Counted from the first letter of the stretch, positions 9,246 to 18,395 are shown. The stretch is DNA of 64,000 bases from Pseudoalteromonas rhizosphaerae (GCF_902498845.1 NZ_CABVLM010000003.1:1-64000), one strand, 5' to 3'. The notes: generated from the letters alone by a model not told the origin. Program-made: numbers and translations.

Positions 9246-10637
9246 TTACCGGACATAAACTCTATACTCCCAAGGCGCCAACTTAAGGCTTGCGTCTTCA
9301 GTAAGCGTTGCCTTTTGTTTGCTAAATAGCTCTGTATATACTCCAGCTGTTTGTGGACCCATAAATTGAATATCTTGCTCTTTATCAGAAAAATTAATCA
9401 CAACAAACACTTTATCTTTGGTATTTTCGCGGATAAAACTAAACACCTCTGTCGGATTAGTATTATAAATACGCTCCATTGTCGCGCCATATTTACCATG
9501 CCACAACGCACTATTTTGTTTCTGCAAAGCTAAGAGCTTCTGAATCAATGGCTTAAATTTATGTTCTTTCCATTCGATAGGATCTTTTTCAAAAAACTCA
9601 AGCCGCTTAATATTCCCAGCTTCAAGTCCATTATAAATTAATGGCATACCTTCACCGACAATAGACAATACGATTGCTGTCGCTACTTTTTCTTCGCTAC
9701 CATAACGCTCAAACACGGTTCCTTCCCATGAATTAGCATCGTGATTTGAAACATACGTCATCCGATAGCTATTTTTCGGATACGCTCCCTCATTCCATGA
9801 ATAGTATACAAACAATCTATTTAAATCAGCGTGACCACTTAAAATATCATGAATAGCTTCCTGCCAAGACCATGCATAAGTAGCATCAAAAGCTTTAGCA
9901 TGTAAATCACGCATTTCCCATTCAGCTAACATAAAAACGGGCTTGATCGCGTCTAGCTCCGCCCTAACGTTTTCCCAAAAATCGAGAGGAACAAAACCAG
10001 CTACATCACATCGATAACCATCAATATTTACTTCTTTGACCCAATACTTCATTGCATCAGTCATGTATTCACGCATTTCTGGTACGTTATAATCAAAGTC
10101 GATTATGTCTGACCAATCCCACCACGGCGTAGGTTGAAAATTACCTTGCGAATTTTTTGTATACCAATTTGGATGCTTATGTCTTAATTCATTATCCCAA
10201 GCACTATGATTTGCTACCCAATCTAGAATAACGTACATACCTAATTCGTGAGCAGCGTTAACAAAGCTTTTTAAGTCATCTAAGGTACCAAACTCAGGAT
10301 TAACACCGTAGTAATCTTTTACTGAATAAGGGCTACCCAGCGACCCTTTTCTGTTTTCTTCGCCAATCGGATGAATCGGCATTAACCAAAGAATATCGAC
10401 GCCAAGTTCTTTTAATCGTGGTAGTTGATGCTCAGCGGCTGCAAATGTTCCTTCAGGTGTGAACTGTCGCGTATTAATTTGATAAAAACTTGCGTTCTTA
10501 CTCCACTGAGGATGCGTTAACTTCACATATTCTTGTGGAACATAATTAGAGGAAATATTTGTTGTCTTAGTTTTTTTACTTATATTAGTGCAGGCACACA
10601 GCCCTAAAAATAGTAATATTATTGAAAGGTTTTTCAT
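9246..10637 (-). CDS. Alpha-amylase family (GH13) lipoprotein
   Basis: This 463-residue glycoside hydrolase is predicted to act on alpha-glucans at the cell envelope. It starts with a lipoprotein signal (hydrophobic residues 4-15, Cys16 in LCAC). The (beta/alpha)8 domain has all four family motifs: DWVANH (139-144), GYRCDVAG with nucleophile Asp211, LAEWE with acid/base Glu239, and SNHD with Asp300. A C-terminal beta domain follows (about 385-463). It is shorter than typical secreted amylases and resembles alpha-glucosidase or neopullulanase-like lipoproteins; the substrate cannot be told. It is oriented against its neighbours and sits between intact nth and an nth 3' fragment, so it is probably acquired cargo. 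No regulator or transporter is adjacent. Confidence 0.9.
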   Translation of the reverse strand: MKNLSIILLFLGLCACTNISKKTKTTNISSNYVPQEYVKLTHPQWSKNASFYQINTRQFTPEGTFAAAEHQLPRLKELGVDILWLMPIHPIGEENRKGSLGSPYSVKDYYGVNPEFGTLDDLKSFVNAAHELGMYVILDWVANHSAWDNELRHKHPNWYTKNSQGNFQPTPWWDWSDIIDFDYNVPEMREYMTDAMKYWVKEVNIDGYRCDVAGFVPLDFWENVRAELDAIKPVFMLAEWEMRDLHAKAFDATYAWSWQEAIHDILSGHADLNRLFVYYSWNEGAYPKNSYRMTYVSNHDANSWEGTVFERYGSEEKVATAIVLSIVGEGMPLIYNGLEAGNIKRLEFFEKDPIEWKEHKFKPLIQKLLALQKQNSALWHGKYGATMERIYNTNPTEVFSFIRENTKDKVFVVINFSDKEQDIQFMGPQTAGVYTELFSKQKATLTEDASLKLAPWEYRVYVR

Positions 10638-10755
10638 TTATAAAGCCCCTTAAACGATTAAGTTTTAACAATATGCGATGTAGTGAAATTATTTTCAACA
10701 AACTATTAACATGAATACGTATGTAAGTCTTAATGCCTATCTACGATAATTATCA

Positions 10756-11001
10756 TTCGGTTGGCCTACCATCGCTGTAGATACGCATATATTCCGTGTA
10801 TCAAACCGTACTAAGCTTGCCATGGATAAAGACGTGGTAGCCGTTGAGCAAAAACTCGAAAAAGTGATCCCCAAAGAATTTAAAGTAGACGTACAACATT
10901 GGCTCATACTGCACGGGCGTTATACCTGTGTTGCCCGTAAACCAAAATGTGGCAGTTGTATTATTGAAGATTTATGTGAGTTTAAAGACAAGACTGAATA
11001 A
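10756..11001 (+). pseudogene. nth 3'-end fragment 1
   Basis: Read in frame, this stretch encodes the C-terminal third of endonuclease III, from about Phe130 (FGWPTIAVDTHIFRV) through all four cluster cysteines to the stop. It lacks the helix-hairpin-helix lysine and has no start codon of its own at that point, so it cannot be an active enzyme. The reading frame is intact, with many synonymous differences from nth at 8514-9146, so it is not a recent copy of that gene. Bases about 10774-10825 are nearly identical to the start of fragment 2. It lies just upstream of the amylase start, on the opposite strand. Confidence 0.9.
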
Positions 11002-11114
11002 TGTTTATTCTTTTTTGAGCCAATAAGTAAACTTTAAGTTTTTATCTTTGCTGCTGTTTGCATGCATTATTTAACTGCTAACGACTAACTAATTACATTA
11101 AAATGACGGTATTC

Positions 11115-11669
11115 TTATTCAATTTTTAGTACTTCGATTTTAAGTAAAGAAAACAATAAATTTCCTAAAAAATGCTTGTACATAGCTTCTATTTCTTCTT
11201 GAGATATAGTTCCACCACGTATAAGGACTTCTTGCCGCTCAGCTGGCTCTTTTATGATAAACCCGGTAGAACTGAACCCATTTTTTTCATAAAACGCTTT
11301 GCGCTTAACTCTTTGTTGATAGTTTTCTGTCTTTTCATCAAGCTCCTCAATAGTGAGTACTATTCTTTTATTTGAATGCTTTTCATTCATAGCATCCATT
11401 ACTTTGCTTCCGTAACCTGTTGAGCGGAGCAATTCAGATATAGCAAAAAACTTTACACAGATAATTTGTTTATATTCTTTAGTGTAGAGAAAACCAACCC
11501 ATTTATTATGATCATAAATAACATCAAAGCCATTTTTTCCATTCCTCATTCTGTATTTAACAAGCCATTCTGGTAGTCTGTGAACTTTTGGAAAAGCTTC
11601 GAAAAAAAGGTCTATAACTTTTGAATAGTTAAAATCATGTTTGTTAAGTGGGCGAAAAGTGATCATCAT
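11115..11669 (-). CDS. GNAT-family N-acetyltransferase
   Basis: This is a predicted acyl-CoA-dependent N-acetyltransferase of about 184 residues. The central part carries the GNAT core: a beta strand FFAISELLRSTGYGSKVMDAM, with STGYGSK standing in for the acetyl-CoA-binding Q/RxxGxG/A loop, and a C-terminal KAFYEKNGFSSTG segment typical of the fold. The ATG at 11669 overlaps the stop of the upstream small gene as ATGA, with AGGG just before it; this was preferred to a longer frame starting at 11687. The pair forms a two-gene operon between two nth 3' fragments. The substrate is unknown. Confidence 0.8.
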   Translation of the reverse strand: MMITFRPLNKHDFNYSKVIDLFFEAFPKVHRLPEWLVKYRMRNGKNGFDVIYDHNKWVGFLYTKEYKQIICVKFFAISELLRSTGYGSKVMDAMNEKHSNKRIVLTIEELDEKTENYQQRVKRKAFYEKNGFSSTGFIIKEPAERQEVLIRGGTISQEEIEAMYKHFLGNLLFSLLKIEVLKIE

Positions 11670-11839
11670 ATTAACCCTGCAAGCCAATCAACAGTTAAGA
11701 TAGTAGTAAAAACCTTTAATCCAATCAAACCGAAAAATATGAATATAAATGTAACTTTAATTTTTTTACTTTTTATATTATTCCAAGATAGAAGTTTTGC
11801 TTGAAATTCACTTTTTAGCTCATCAATATCCTCTTTCAT
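11666..11839 (-). CDS. Small single-helix membrane protein, unknown function
   Basis: A 57-residue protein with a charged N-terminal helix (MKEDIDELKSEF) and one hydrophobic segment (about residues 29-50). The ATG at 11839 is preceded by AGGG at suitable distance; the frame continues upstream to 11983 but that part looks non-coding. The stop overlaps the start of the GNAT gene (ATGA), so the two are probably translationally coupled. I do not recognise the family. Confidence 0.6.
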   Translation of the reverse strand: MKEDIDELKSEFQAKLLSWNNIKSKKIKVTFIFIFFGLIGLKVFTTILTVDWLAGLI

Positions 11840-12016
11840 ACATAATTCCCTATCTCGTGCTGTAATTATATCAACTACAACACAGTTAATATGAGTTACC
11901 AAATTAACTTTGTAACTAAAAGTTCCGATGATGCCTAATGCAAACACATGATCTTTGCTCTTTAGGATTTCAACTACCAGCATTTTGAAAGCTAGTTACA
12001 TCTTCCTTCCTTATAT

Positions 12017-12262
12017 TTAAGTTGGCCAACCATTGCTGTAGATACGCATATATTCCGTGTATCAAACCGTACTAAGCTTGCCATGGGTAAAGGTGTTGTT
12101 GCGGTTGAACAAAAACTTTTTAAAGTTGTACCAACAGAGTTTAAAGTTGATGTACATCACTGGCTTATTTTACATGGTCGTTATATTTGTACAGCCCGCA
12201 AACCAAAATGTGGCAGTTGTATTATTGAAGACTTGTGTGAGTTTAAAGATAAAACTGAGTAG
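12017..12262 (+). pseudogene. nth 3'-end fragment 2
   Basis: This is a second C-terminal nth fragment, recognisable from WPTIAVDTHIFRV (12023) through the four cysteines to a TAG stop at 12260-12262. It keeps an open frame but has no N-terminal two thirds. It starts at the same codon as fragment 1 and shares about 50 nearly identical bases with it before the two diverge. Its middle (VVPTEFKVDVHHW) is closer to the intact nth. A weak terminator hairpin follows at about 12395, which may be the original nth terminator. Confidence 0.9.
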
Positions 12263-12568
12263 ATATAGACCCAAACCTGTAGATAAAACACCTTCATTTT
12301 AAACGATTATTAATTTTAAACCTCAATTATCAGGCTTATAAGAATAAGCTCAGTGATTAATTCGCATTCCCGTCTTTTTTCTGTTTATTAAAGTAGGTGC
12401 CTAACTTTGGCACCTTTCATTTTCCATACCTTGTAAATCAATTTAAATAAAATCTGTTTATTCGTGATTTGGCGTAATTATTAGAATATTTTCAAAGTAT
12501 TAATTTCACAAGCGTCAATCCTTTAGTTATGCTGTTGAGCATTATGAAATTTTATTGCGAGAATTCCT
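12263..12568. other. Intergenic region between nth fragment 2 and the decarboxylase
   Basis: Contains no convincing reading frame. It holds the probable terminator at 12395-12419 and the upstream region of the decarboxylase gene. No further structure was seen. Confidence 0.6.
12395..12419 (+). terminator. Probable terminator after nth fragment 2
   Basis: The hairpin AGGTGCC-taactt-TGGCACC is followed by the T-rich TTTCATTTT. It lies about 130 bases after the fragment stop and may have been the terminator of nth before cargo was inserted. Confidence 0.55.
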
Positions 12569-14479
12569 ATGTTACCTATACTTCGTATCTTGTTAATTGA
12601 GCAAGACCCCGCCACCTTGCAAGAGCTTTCTACTAATCTGTCGAAAACCATCCCAAATTTTGAGCGAGATGATATTCATATCGATATTATTGAGCGTCTT
12701 GAGCTAAAACAAGCATTGGACATTGTAGAGGAAGATGGCGATATTCAGGCCGTAGTGCTTAGCTGGGATTTGCAAAATAAGGTTGGCGAGCGAACTTATA
12801 GTCGCTTTATCGAGCAGTTAAAGGGGATCCGCCTTGAGTTGCCCGTTTATGTTATTGGCGATGATACGAAAGGACTAGAAATCGTTAATGAGTCGGAGGA
12901 GATTGAGTCTTTTTTCTTTAAAGATGAGGTAATTTCTGATCCTGAAGCAATTTTAGGCTATATGATTAATGATTTCGATGACCGCTCAGAAACCCCATTT
13001 TGGACGGCGTATCGCCGTTATGTTGGCGAAGCGAACGACTCTTGGCATACACCAGGACACAGTGGCGGCTCTAGCTTTAGAAATTCCCCTTATATCAAAG
13101 ATTTTTATCAGTTTTATGGTCGTAATGTGTTCGTTGGCGACCTGTCGGTTTCAGTGGACTCGTTAGGTTCATTGTCAGATAGCACTAATACCATTGGCCG
13201 TGCGCAAGAGTCAGCAGCGGCGACGTTTGAGGTTAAGCATACCTATTTCGTTACCAATGGGTCGTCTACCTCAAATAAAATCATCTTGCAGACATTGCTG
13301 CGCAAGGGCGATAAAGTGATTATCGACCGCAATTGCCATAAGTCTGTGCACTATGGCATTTTACAATCAGCTAGTTTACCTGTTTATTTGTCGAGTATTT
13401 TAAATCCAAAATATGGCATCTTCGCGCCGCCGTCGTTGGCCGACATTAAACAGGCGATAGAACAAAATACCGATGCGAAATTGCTAGTCCTCACGGGTTG
13501 TACTTACGATGGCCTACTGAGCGATCTGAAACAGGTGGTAGAGTTTGCCCATCAACATGGTATTAAAGTATTTATTGACGAAGCGTGGTTTGCTTACTCC
13601 CTGTTTCATCCAAGCCTACGATACTATTCCGCCATTCATGCTGGCGCTGACTACGTCACCCATTCAGCACATAAAGTGGTATCGGCGTTTTCTCAGGCGT
13701 CTTATATTCATGTTAACGATCCCGATTTCGATGCTGATTTCTTTCGCGAGATTTACAGTATTTACGCCAGTACATCGCCAAAATATCAGCTTATCGCATC
13801 GCTTGACGTGTGCCAAAAGCAGTTAGAGATGGAAGGCTATAAGTTACTCAATGCTTTGTTGAACCATGTGGAAGAATTTAAACAACAGATGGCTTCACTC
13901 AAGCAAATTAAAGTGCTAGGTAAACAAGACTTTATGGAAATATTTCCGCACTTTAGTGGTGATAACATGGGTCACGATCCGCTAAAAATTCTCATCGATA
14001 TTAGCGAATTACCTTATTCATTAAAGGATATTCATAAATACCTGCTGGATGAAATTGGCCTAGAAATAGAGAAGTACACTCACAGCACCATCTTAGTATT
14101 ACTGACGCTTGGCGGCACACGCTCAAAAATAATTCGTCTTTACAATGCGCTCAAAAAACTCGACAGCGGTAAAGTGAAGTTGTCAAAATCGACGCGACGA
14201 TCTCGCTTGCCTGAGAATCTACCAGCCATAGACTTAGCGTGTATTCCAAGCGATGCCTTTTATGGCGAGCGCGAATCTGTGCCTATCGGTAAAAGTAACA
14301 ACCGTATTTGTGCCGGTTTAGTCACCCCCTATCCGCCAGGCATTCCTCTTTTGGTGCCGGGACAGCATATTACAGAGGAACATATAGAGTACCTTAAAGA
14401 GTTAGCAGGACAAGGTTTGACGATTCAAGGGAGTTTTGATGGTGAAATCTATGTTCTTAAGGGCAAAGTTAAACAGTAA
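12569..14479 (+). CDS. PLP-dependent Orn/Lys/Arg decarboxylase family protein
   Basis: A fold-type I basic amino acid decarboxylase of 636 residues. The order is an N-terminal wing/receiver-like domain (about 1-130), then the large PLP domain with TPGHSGG (161-167), NGSSTSNK (230-237), NCHKS (His257), FIDEAW (Asp338) and the Schiff-base lysine Lys369 in HSAHK. A C-terminal domain carries TPYPPGIPLLVPG. Inducible LdcI, AdiA and SpeF enzymes are about 710-755 residues, so this is a shortened form; substrate (Lys, Arg or Orn) cannot be fixed. No amino acid antiporter gene is adjacent, which argues against a simple acid-resistance pair. Only a weak ribosome-binding site is visible upstream. Confidence 0.88.
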   Translation: MLPILRILLIEQDPATLQELSTNLSKTIPNFERDDIHIDIIERLELKQALDIVEEDGDIQAVVLSWDLQNKVGERTYSRFIEQLKGIRLELPVYVIGDDTKGLEIVNESEEIESFFFKDEVISDPEAILGYMINDFDDRSETPFWTAYRRYVGEANDSWHTPGHSGGSSFRNSPYIKDFYQFYGRNVFVGDLSVSVDSLGSLSDSTNTIGRAQESAAATFEVKHTYFVTNGSSTSNKIILQTLLRKGDKVIIDRNCHKSVHYGILQSASLPVYLSSILNPKYGIFAPPSLADIKQAIEQNTDAKLLVLTGCTYDGLLSDLKQVVEFAHQHGIKVFIDEAWFAYSLFHPSLRYYSAIHAGADYVTHSAHKVVSAFSQASYIHVNDPDFDADFFREIYSIYASTSPKYQLIASLDVCQKQLEMEGYKLLNALLNHVEEFKQQMASLKQIKVLGKQDFMEIFPHFSGDNMGHDPLKILIDISELPYSLKDIHKYLLDEIGLEIEKYTHSTILVLLTLGGTRSKIIRLYNALKKLDSGKVKLSKSTRRSRLPENLPAIDLACIPSDAFYGERESVPIGKSNNRICAGLVTPYPPGIPLLVPGQHITEEHIEYLKELAGQGLTIQGSFDGEIYVLKGKVKQ

Positions 14480-14510
14480 AGGCTGTCGTTTAACCCCCAG
14501 TTTAGAGTTT

Positions 14511-14550
14511 AAAAAAGCCGCGATCATTCTATGAATGTCCGCGGCTTATA
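14511..14550. terminator. Bidirectional terminator between decarboxylase and chemoreceptor
   Basis: The stem GCCGCG (14517-14522) pairs with CGCGGC (14540-14545). On the minus strand it is followed by six T residues, and on the plus strand by a T-rich TTATATTT. It serves the converging genes on both sides. Confidence 0.8.
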
Positions 14551-14569
14551 TTTAGACTAATTTAAGGTA

Positions 14570-16204
14570 TTAATTACGCAGTTCAAAGCGACTCAAACGA
14601 TCTTTCAAGCCATGTGCTAAGTTGCTAATTTCACTACATGCTATTGCTGTTTGAGAAGTCCCCTCTGCCATTTCTGTTGATGAGTTATTAATATGTTCAA
14701 CACTGCGGTTCAAGTCTTCTGATACCGCAGTTTGCTCACTACAAGCCGTGGCTATTTGCGTGCTCATATCAGCAATTTGATTAACTGATTCTTCGATTTC
14801 GTCAATTTGTGTGCCGGCATTTTTTGCTTGCTCAACACATGAAACAATTCCTTCGTGGCATTGTCTACTTGATACTTCCATCGCTTTTGACTTTTTCTGT
14901 AATTGCTCAACAATATCAACAATTTCTCTTGTTGAGTCTTGTGTTCTTTTTGCAAGTGAACGCACTTCGTCAGCGACAACGGCAAACCCTCTGCCTTGCT
15001 CCCCCGCCCTAGCAGCTTCAATTGCAGCATTAAGGGCTAGCAAATTCGTTTGTTCTGCGATTGCGCCAATTACATCTACAACAACATTAATATTATTTGA
15101 GCTGGTTTCTAAATCGTTTGCTAGGCGCCCTGATTCATCAATGGTGACTGATACTTTTGATATTTCAGTCACCATTTGCTCTAGTAATAAGCTGCCATTT
15201 TTAGCCATATTTGCAGAATCGTTAGCTGAGCCTGCGGCTTGTTCTGTGTTTTGTGCAACTTCTGATACAGCGGCTTGCATTTGTGTCATGGCTGAAGCAA
15301 CAGAATGCAGTTCAAGTTGTTGGTTTTGCATTCCTGATGCTGTCTGAGACGAAATTGCGCTCACCTCTTCAACCGCAGATGTCAGCTGAATTGTTGCATC
15401 GAATACTTCAGTAACAAGGTCATTCAAATTATCTTGCATTAAATTAATTTGCAACAACAAGTTGCCTAGCTCGTCTTTGCTAAGATTTTTTTCATCTAGC
15501 ACATTATTAAGCTTACCCTTAGCAATTGCCGAAGCTAATGTAAGCGCATGCTGAACGGGTTTACGTACCGATTTAATAAGCCAGATAGAAGCTGCGATTA
15601 TTACGGCAATAACACACAAGGCTCCAACAATAGAGACCCATAAGGTAAAATCTAATCGTTCTTGGACAGTCTGAGATATTCTATCTACGTTTTGTTCATT
15701 TATTTTTACAGCTACATCTAGGCTAGTGATAGCATTTTTATAAGCGTCGAAACTGTCTAGCACAACCTTATTAGCTTTTTCTAATTGTCCTGTAGAAAGA
15801 AACTGACCATATCCTTGCGTTTCATCACTATAATCACTCCAAGCACCTTTAAACTGGTTTAGAGCAGCCACTTCTTCAGATGAAAGAGAAAGCGCTTCGT
15901 ATTTTCTTAACGTCTCATTTAATAACTCACGTTTTTGATCAAGCTCACCAAGCCAAGTAGATAATTTAGGATTATTTGCATTAGGTATTAAAGAAAACTC
16001 ATCTTTACGGATATCAGTTAAAATAACTTGAATTGATTTTAATTCGCTGATTGATGGCAGGCTATCTTGAATTATCGTATCAACATTATCATCGAGTTCA
16101 GATAAGCTTTTATTCATGATAAGGCTTAGAATGAAAAAGATAATAAATACCAGAGCAAAGCTCCCCCAAATTTTCTTTCCTACACTTAAATCTTTCAGTT
16201 TCAT
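14570..16204 (-). CDS. Methyl-accepting chemotaxis protein
   Basis: A chemoreceptor of 544 residues that signals to CheA/CheW. It has an N-terminal membrane helix (about 10-32), a periplasmic helical-bundle sensor of the 4HB type (about 33-190), a second helix (about 191-213), a HAMP domain, and a long signalling hairpin with the hallmark tip [20 protein letters not shown] and [18 protein letters not shown]. The ATG at 16204 was chosen over a TTG four codons upstream because it gives the typical [11 protein letters not shown] start. The ligand is unknown. No C-terminal CheR-binding pentapeptide is visible. It is a lone gene, as accessory receptors often are. Confidence 0.93.
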   Translation of the reverse strand: MKLKDLSVGKKIWGSFALVFIIFFILSLIMNKSLSELDDNVDTIIQDSLPSISELKSIQVILTDIRKDEFSLIPNANNPKLSTWLGELDQKRELLNETLRKYEALSLSSEEVAALNQFKGAWSDYSDETQGYGQFLSTGQLEKANKVVLDSFDAYKNAITSLDVAVKINEQNVDRISQTVQERLDFTLWVSIVGALCVIAVIIAASIWLIKSVRKPVQHALTLASAIAKGKLNNVLDEKNLSKDELGNLLLQINLMQDNLNDLVTEVFDATIQLTSAVEEVSAISSQTASGMQNQQLELHSVASAMTQMQAAVSEVAQNTEQAAGSANDSANMAKNGSLLLEQMVTEISKVSVTIDESGRLANDLETSSNNINVVVDVIGAIAEQTNLLALNAAIEAARAGEQGRGFAVVADEVRSLAKRTQDSTREIVDIVEQLQKKSKAMEVSSRQCHEGIVSCVEQAKNAGTQIDEIEESVNQIADMSTQIATACSEQTAVSEDLNRSVEHINNSSTEMAEGTSQTAIACSEISNLAHGLKDRLSRFELRN

Positions 16205-16478
16205 ATATTTTCTCAATATTCAAATAGTCAACATGAACTATATAATCAATGGGGTAGCCAAAATTTATTAATCTTAGTTGGATTCTCTTCCACTCATAAT
16301 CATAGATGTTATCGACCGTTTTACGAAAAAGTTTATAAAAAGTTTTGCCTATGTATTTGTATAAAATTAGCAATCTAACGAAGATTTTTTTACACCAAAG
16401 AGTGATAGAATGAATCCCTGCACTATTTTCATATCATCTAAAAATTAAGGGTGATTTTACTTGCCATGAGGACTATAA

Positions 16479-16862
16479 ATGCGTTTATTACACACCATGT
16501 TACGGGTTACTGATCTAGAAAAGTCGATTGAGTTTTACACCCAAGTACTCGGTATGAAAGAGTTACGCCGTGCTGATAACGAAGAGTACCGCTATACCCT
16601 AGCCTTCGTAGGCTATGGCGATGAAAAAGACACAGCAGTACTAGAGCTGACCTATAACTGGGATACCGACAGCTATGATTTAGGCAATGCCTATGGTCAT
16701 ATCGCGATTGAGTTTGATGATATCTATAAAGCCTGTGCTGATATCAAGGCCGCTGGCGGCAATGTTAGCCGTGAGCCAGGACCTGTTAAAGGCGGCACAA
16801 CAGAAATTGCTTTTGTAAAAGATCCAGATGGCTACTCAATTGAATTAATTCAGAAAAAATAA
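16479..16862 (+). CDS. gloA: Lactoylglutathione lyase (glyoxalase I)
   Basis: GloA converts the hemithioacetal of methylglyoxal and glutathione into S-lactoylglutathione, detoxifying methylglyoxal in the cytoplasm. The 127-residue protein has the vicinal-oxygen-chelate fold repeated twice and all four metal ligands: His5, Glu56, His74 and Glu122. Lack of the longer eukaryotic insertions fits the Ni-dependent bacterial class. It is monocistronic and ends at a shared bidirectional terminator. Confidence 0.95.
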   Translation: MRLLHTMLRVTDLEKSIEFYTQVLGMKELRRADNEEYRYTLAFVGYGDEKDTAVLELTYNWDTDSYDLGNAYGHIAIEFDDIYKACADIKAAGGNVSREPGPVKGGTTEIAFVKDPDGYSIELIQKK

Positions 16863-16934
16863 AATATGAGTAAATTTTAGCAAATATATGTAATAGGTTT
16901 GCTAATCCGTTTTTTATTTAAGCTCAACTCTGAT

Positions 16935-16972
16935 ACGATAAAAAAGGTGCTGTATGCACCTTTTTTTATCGT
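16935..16972. terminator. Bidirectional terminator of gloA and the YbiI-like gene
   Basis: The long stem ACGATAAAAAAGGTGC pairs with GCACCTTTTTTATCGT around TGTAT and gives a T run on both strands. Its right edge overlaps the last codons of the minus-strand gene. Confidence 0.85.
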
Positions 16973-17232
16973 AATTGACTGTCTTTACTGCCACGTCGGT
17001 TAAACCCTTTAGAAAGCGTGCCTTTACCTTCTAGTTCAGCTTGGCAGCTTACACAATACTTAACACCAGGTAACGCAAGTCTTCGTGCTTGTAGTATTGG
17101 TTCATCACATTCTTCACATAGCTCGGCACTAGCTCCAGAAACTAAATTACTTCTAGCATATTGCACAGCATCATTAACGCTGGCATCAATTTGATCTTGA
17201 ATTGCACCATCTCGTGCCCATCCACTTGCCAT
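16966..17232 (-). CDS. DksA/TraR-type zinc-finger protein, YbiI-like
   Basis: An 88-residue protein with the C4 zinc finger of the DksA/TraR family (CEECDEPI...CVSCQ). Start (MASGWA) and end (NRRGSKDSQLR) match E. coli YbiI almost exactly, and the length is the same. It lacks the long coiled-coil that DksA inserts into RNA polymerase, so a DksA-like role is not implied. The function of this family is not established. It is monocistronic and converges with gloA. Confidence 0.88.
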   Translation of the reverse strand: MASGWARDGAIQDQIDASVNDAVQYARSNLVSGASAELCEECDEPILQARRLALPGVKYCVSCQAELEGKGTLSKGFNRRGSKDSQLR

Positions 17233-17550
17233 ATAACCTCCTATTCATTTGGACGTTTATATGTACGCTAACATAGGTGAAGTTTATTTAAGCTGAATAT
17301 AAGGAAAGAAAAGAAACTAATAAAATTTAGGAGTTATTATATAAAATATTTAATATTGATATTTTAACTTCAATGAATAATTCTGAATTAATGATAGAAA
17401 TGGAGGTAAATTGATTTTAGATACTTTTTATTAAAAGCTATCTTACTAATAAATAGTAAGTAGCGTCCCCAAGAGATTAGTATTCTTGTTAACGTTGTGT
17501 ATAGAGAGTGCAGTGTCACACTGCTTTATACATTACTTAAAATAAGCAAG
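17233..17550. other. Intergenic region before the tRNA-Glu array
   Basis: No coding frame is supported. The right half (17461-17520) is a decayed tRNA-Glu copy. The rest, an AT-rich stretch, holds the upstream region of the YbiI-like gene. No terminator hairpin for the leftward tRNA operon could be identified. Confidence 0.6.
17461..17520 (-). pseudogene. Decayed tRNA-Glu remnant 1
   Basis: The stretch keeps the 3' acceptor (AGCGTCCCCAAG) and the outline of the T and anticodon arms of the neighbouring tRNA-Glu genes, but the T-loop TTCGA and the TTC anticodon loop are lost. It is the same decayed form as at 18138 and 18396. Confidence 0.7.
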
Positions 17551-17626
17551 TGGCGTCCCCAAGGGGATTCGAACCCCTGTTACCGCCGTGAAAGGGCGGT
17601 GTCCTAGGCCTCTAGACGATGGGGAC
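17551..17626 (-). tRNA. tRNA-Glu (TTC) copy 1
   Basis: A complete 76-base cloverleaf on the minus strand, with acceptor GTCCCCA/TGGGGAC, anticodon loop CTTTCAC giving TTC, T-loop TTCGAAT and encoded CCA. Confidence 0.97.
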
Positions 17627-17803
17627 GCAGAAATTAGTTTGCAAATCACTGATTTGCTATTTCTGCGTAAGATGAGCCGAGCCTGCGAGGCGAATGGCAT
17701 TATCTTCTCAGAAACATTTTCTGTGTCACTAGGACAACTGAATGGTTTAACTCGTTTCAGGCGAGCTGCTTAATAACACTGCACTGACTATGAAAATAGT
17801 AAG

Positions 17804-17879
17804 TGGCGTCCCCAAGGGGATTCGAACCCCTGTTACCGCCGTGAAAGGGCGGTGTCCTAGGCCTCTAGACGATGGGGAC
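17804..17879 (-). tRNA. tRNA-Glu (TTC) copy 2
   Basis: Same 76-base sequence as copy 1, including encoded CCA. It is separated from copy 1 by a 177-base spacer that shares a segment with the other spacers. Confidence 0.97.
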
Positions 17880-17968
17880 ACAGAATATGTGTCACTAGGA
17901 CAACTGAATGGTTTAACTCGTTTCAGGCGAGCTGTTCATAACACTGCACTGACTATGAAAATAGCAAG

Positions 17969-18044
17969 TGGCGTCCCCAAGGGGATTCGAACCCCTGTTA
18001 CCGCCGTGAAAGGGCGGTGTCCTAGGCCTCTAGACGATGGGGAC
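17969..18044 (-). tRNA. tRNA-Glu (TTC) copy 3
   Basis: Identical to copy 1. The short spacer to copy 2 (89 bases) lacks a decayed tRNA unit. Confidence 0.97.
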
Positions 18045-18137
18045 ACAGAATATGTGTCACTAGGACAACTGAATGGTTTGACTCGTTTCAGGCGAGCTGC
18101 TTAATAACACTGCACTTCCTTATTTAACATAAGTAAG

Positions 18138-18197
18138 TGGCGTCCCCAAGAGATTAGTACTCTTGTTAACGTCGTGCATAGAGAGTGCGGTGTCACA
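18138..18197 (-). pseudogene. Decayed tRNA-Glu remnant 2
   Basis: Begins with an intact 3' acceptor TGGCGTCCCCAAG, then AGATTAGTACTC in place of the T arm and GTCGTGCATAGAG in place of the anticodon arm. It is nearly identical to remnant 3. Confidence 0.7.
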
Positions 18198-18227
18198 CTG
18201 CTTTATACATTACTTAAAATAAGTAAG

Positions 18228-18303
18228 TGGCGTCCCCAAGGGGATTCGAACCCCTGTTACCGCCGTGAAAGGGCGGTGTCCTAGGCCTCTAGACGATGGG
18301 GAC
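18228..18303 (-). tRNA. tRNA-Glu (TTC) copy 4
   Basis: A complete 76-base tRNA identical to copy 1, preceded (on this strand) by a unit shared with copy 5. Confidence 0.97.
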
Positions 18304-18395
18304 ACATAAATGTGTCACTAGGACAACTGAATGGTTAAACTCGTTTCAGACGAGCTGTTTAATAACACTACACTTCCTTATTTAACATAAGTAAG

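Noticed and set aside
11666..11983. Longer version of the small membrane protein starting at 11983
   Set aside because: The ATG at 11839 has a better ribosome-binding site and the extra part lacks protein-like character.
9147..12262. Integron cassette array
   Set aside because: No integrase gene and no attC-type sites were recognised; the repeats are nth coding fragments instead.
17588..18104. Reading frames over the tRNA-Glu array, including one with repeated GVPKGIRTPVT segments
   Set aside because: They read through intact tRNA genes and spacers on the opposite strand. This is a common false protein derived from tRNA-Glu repeats.
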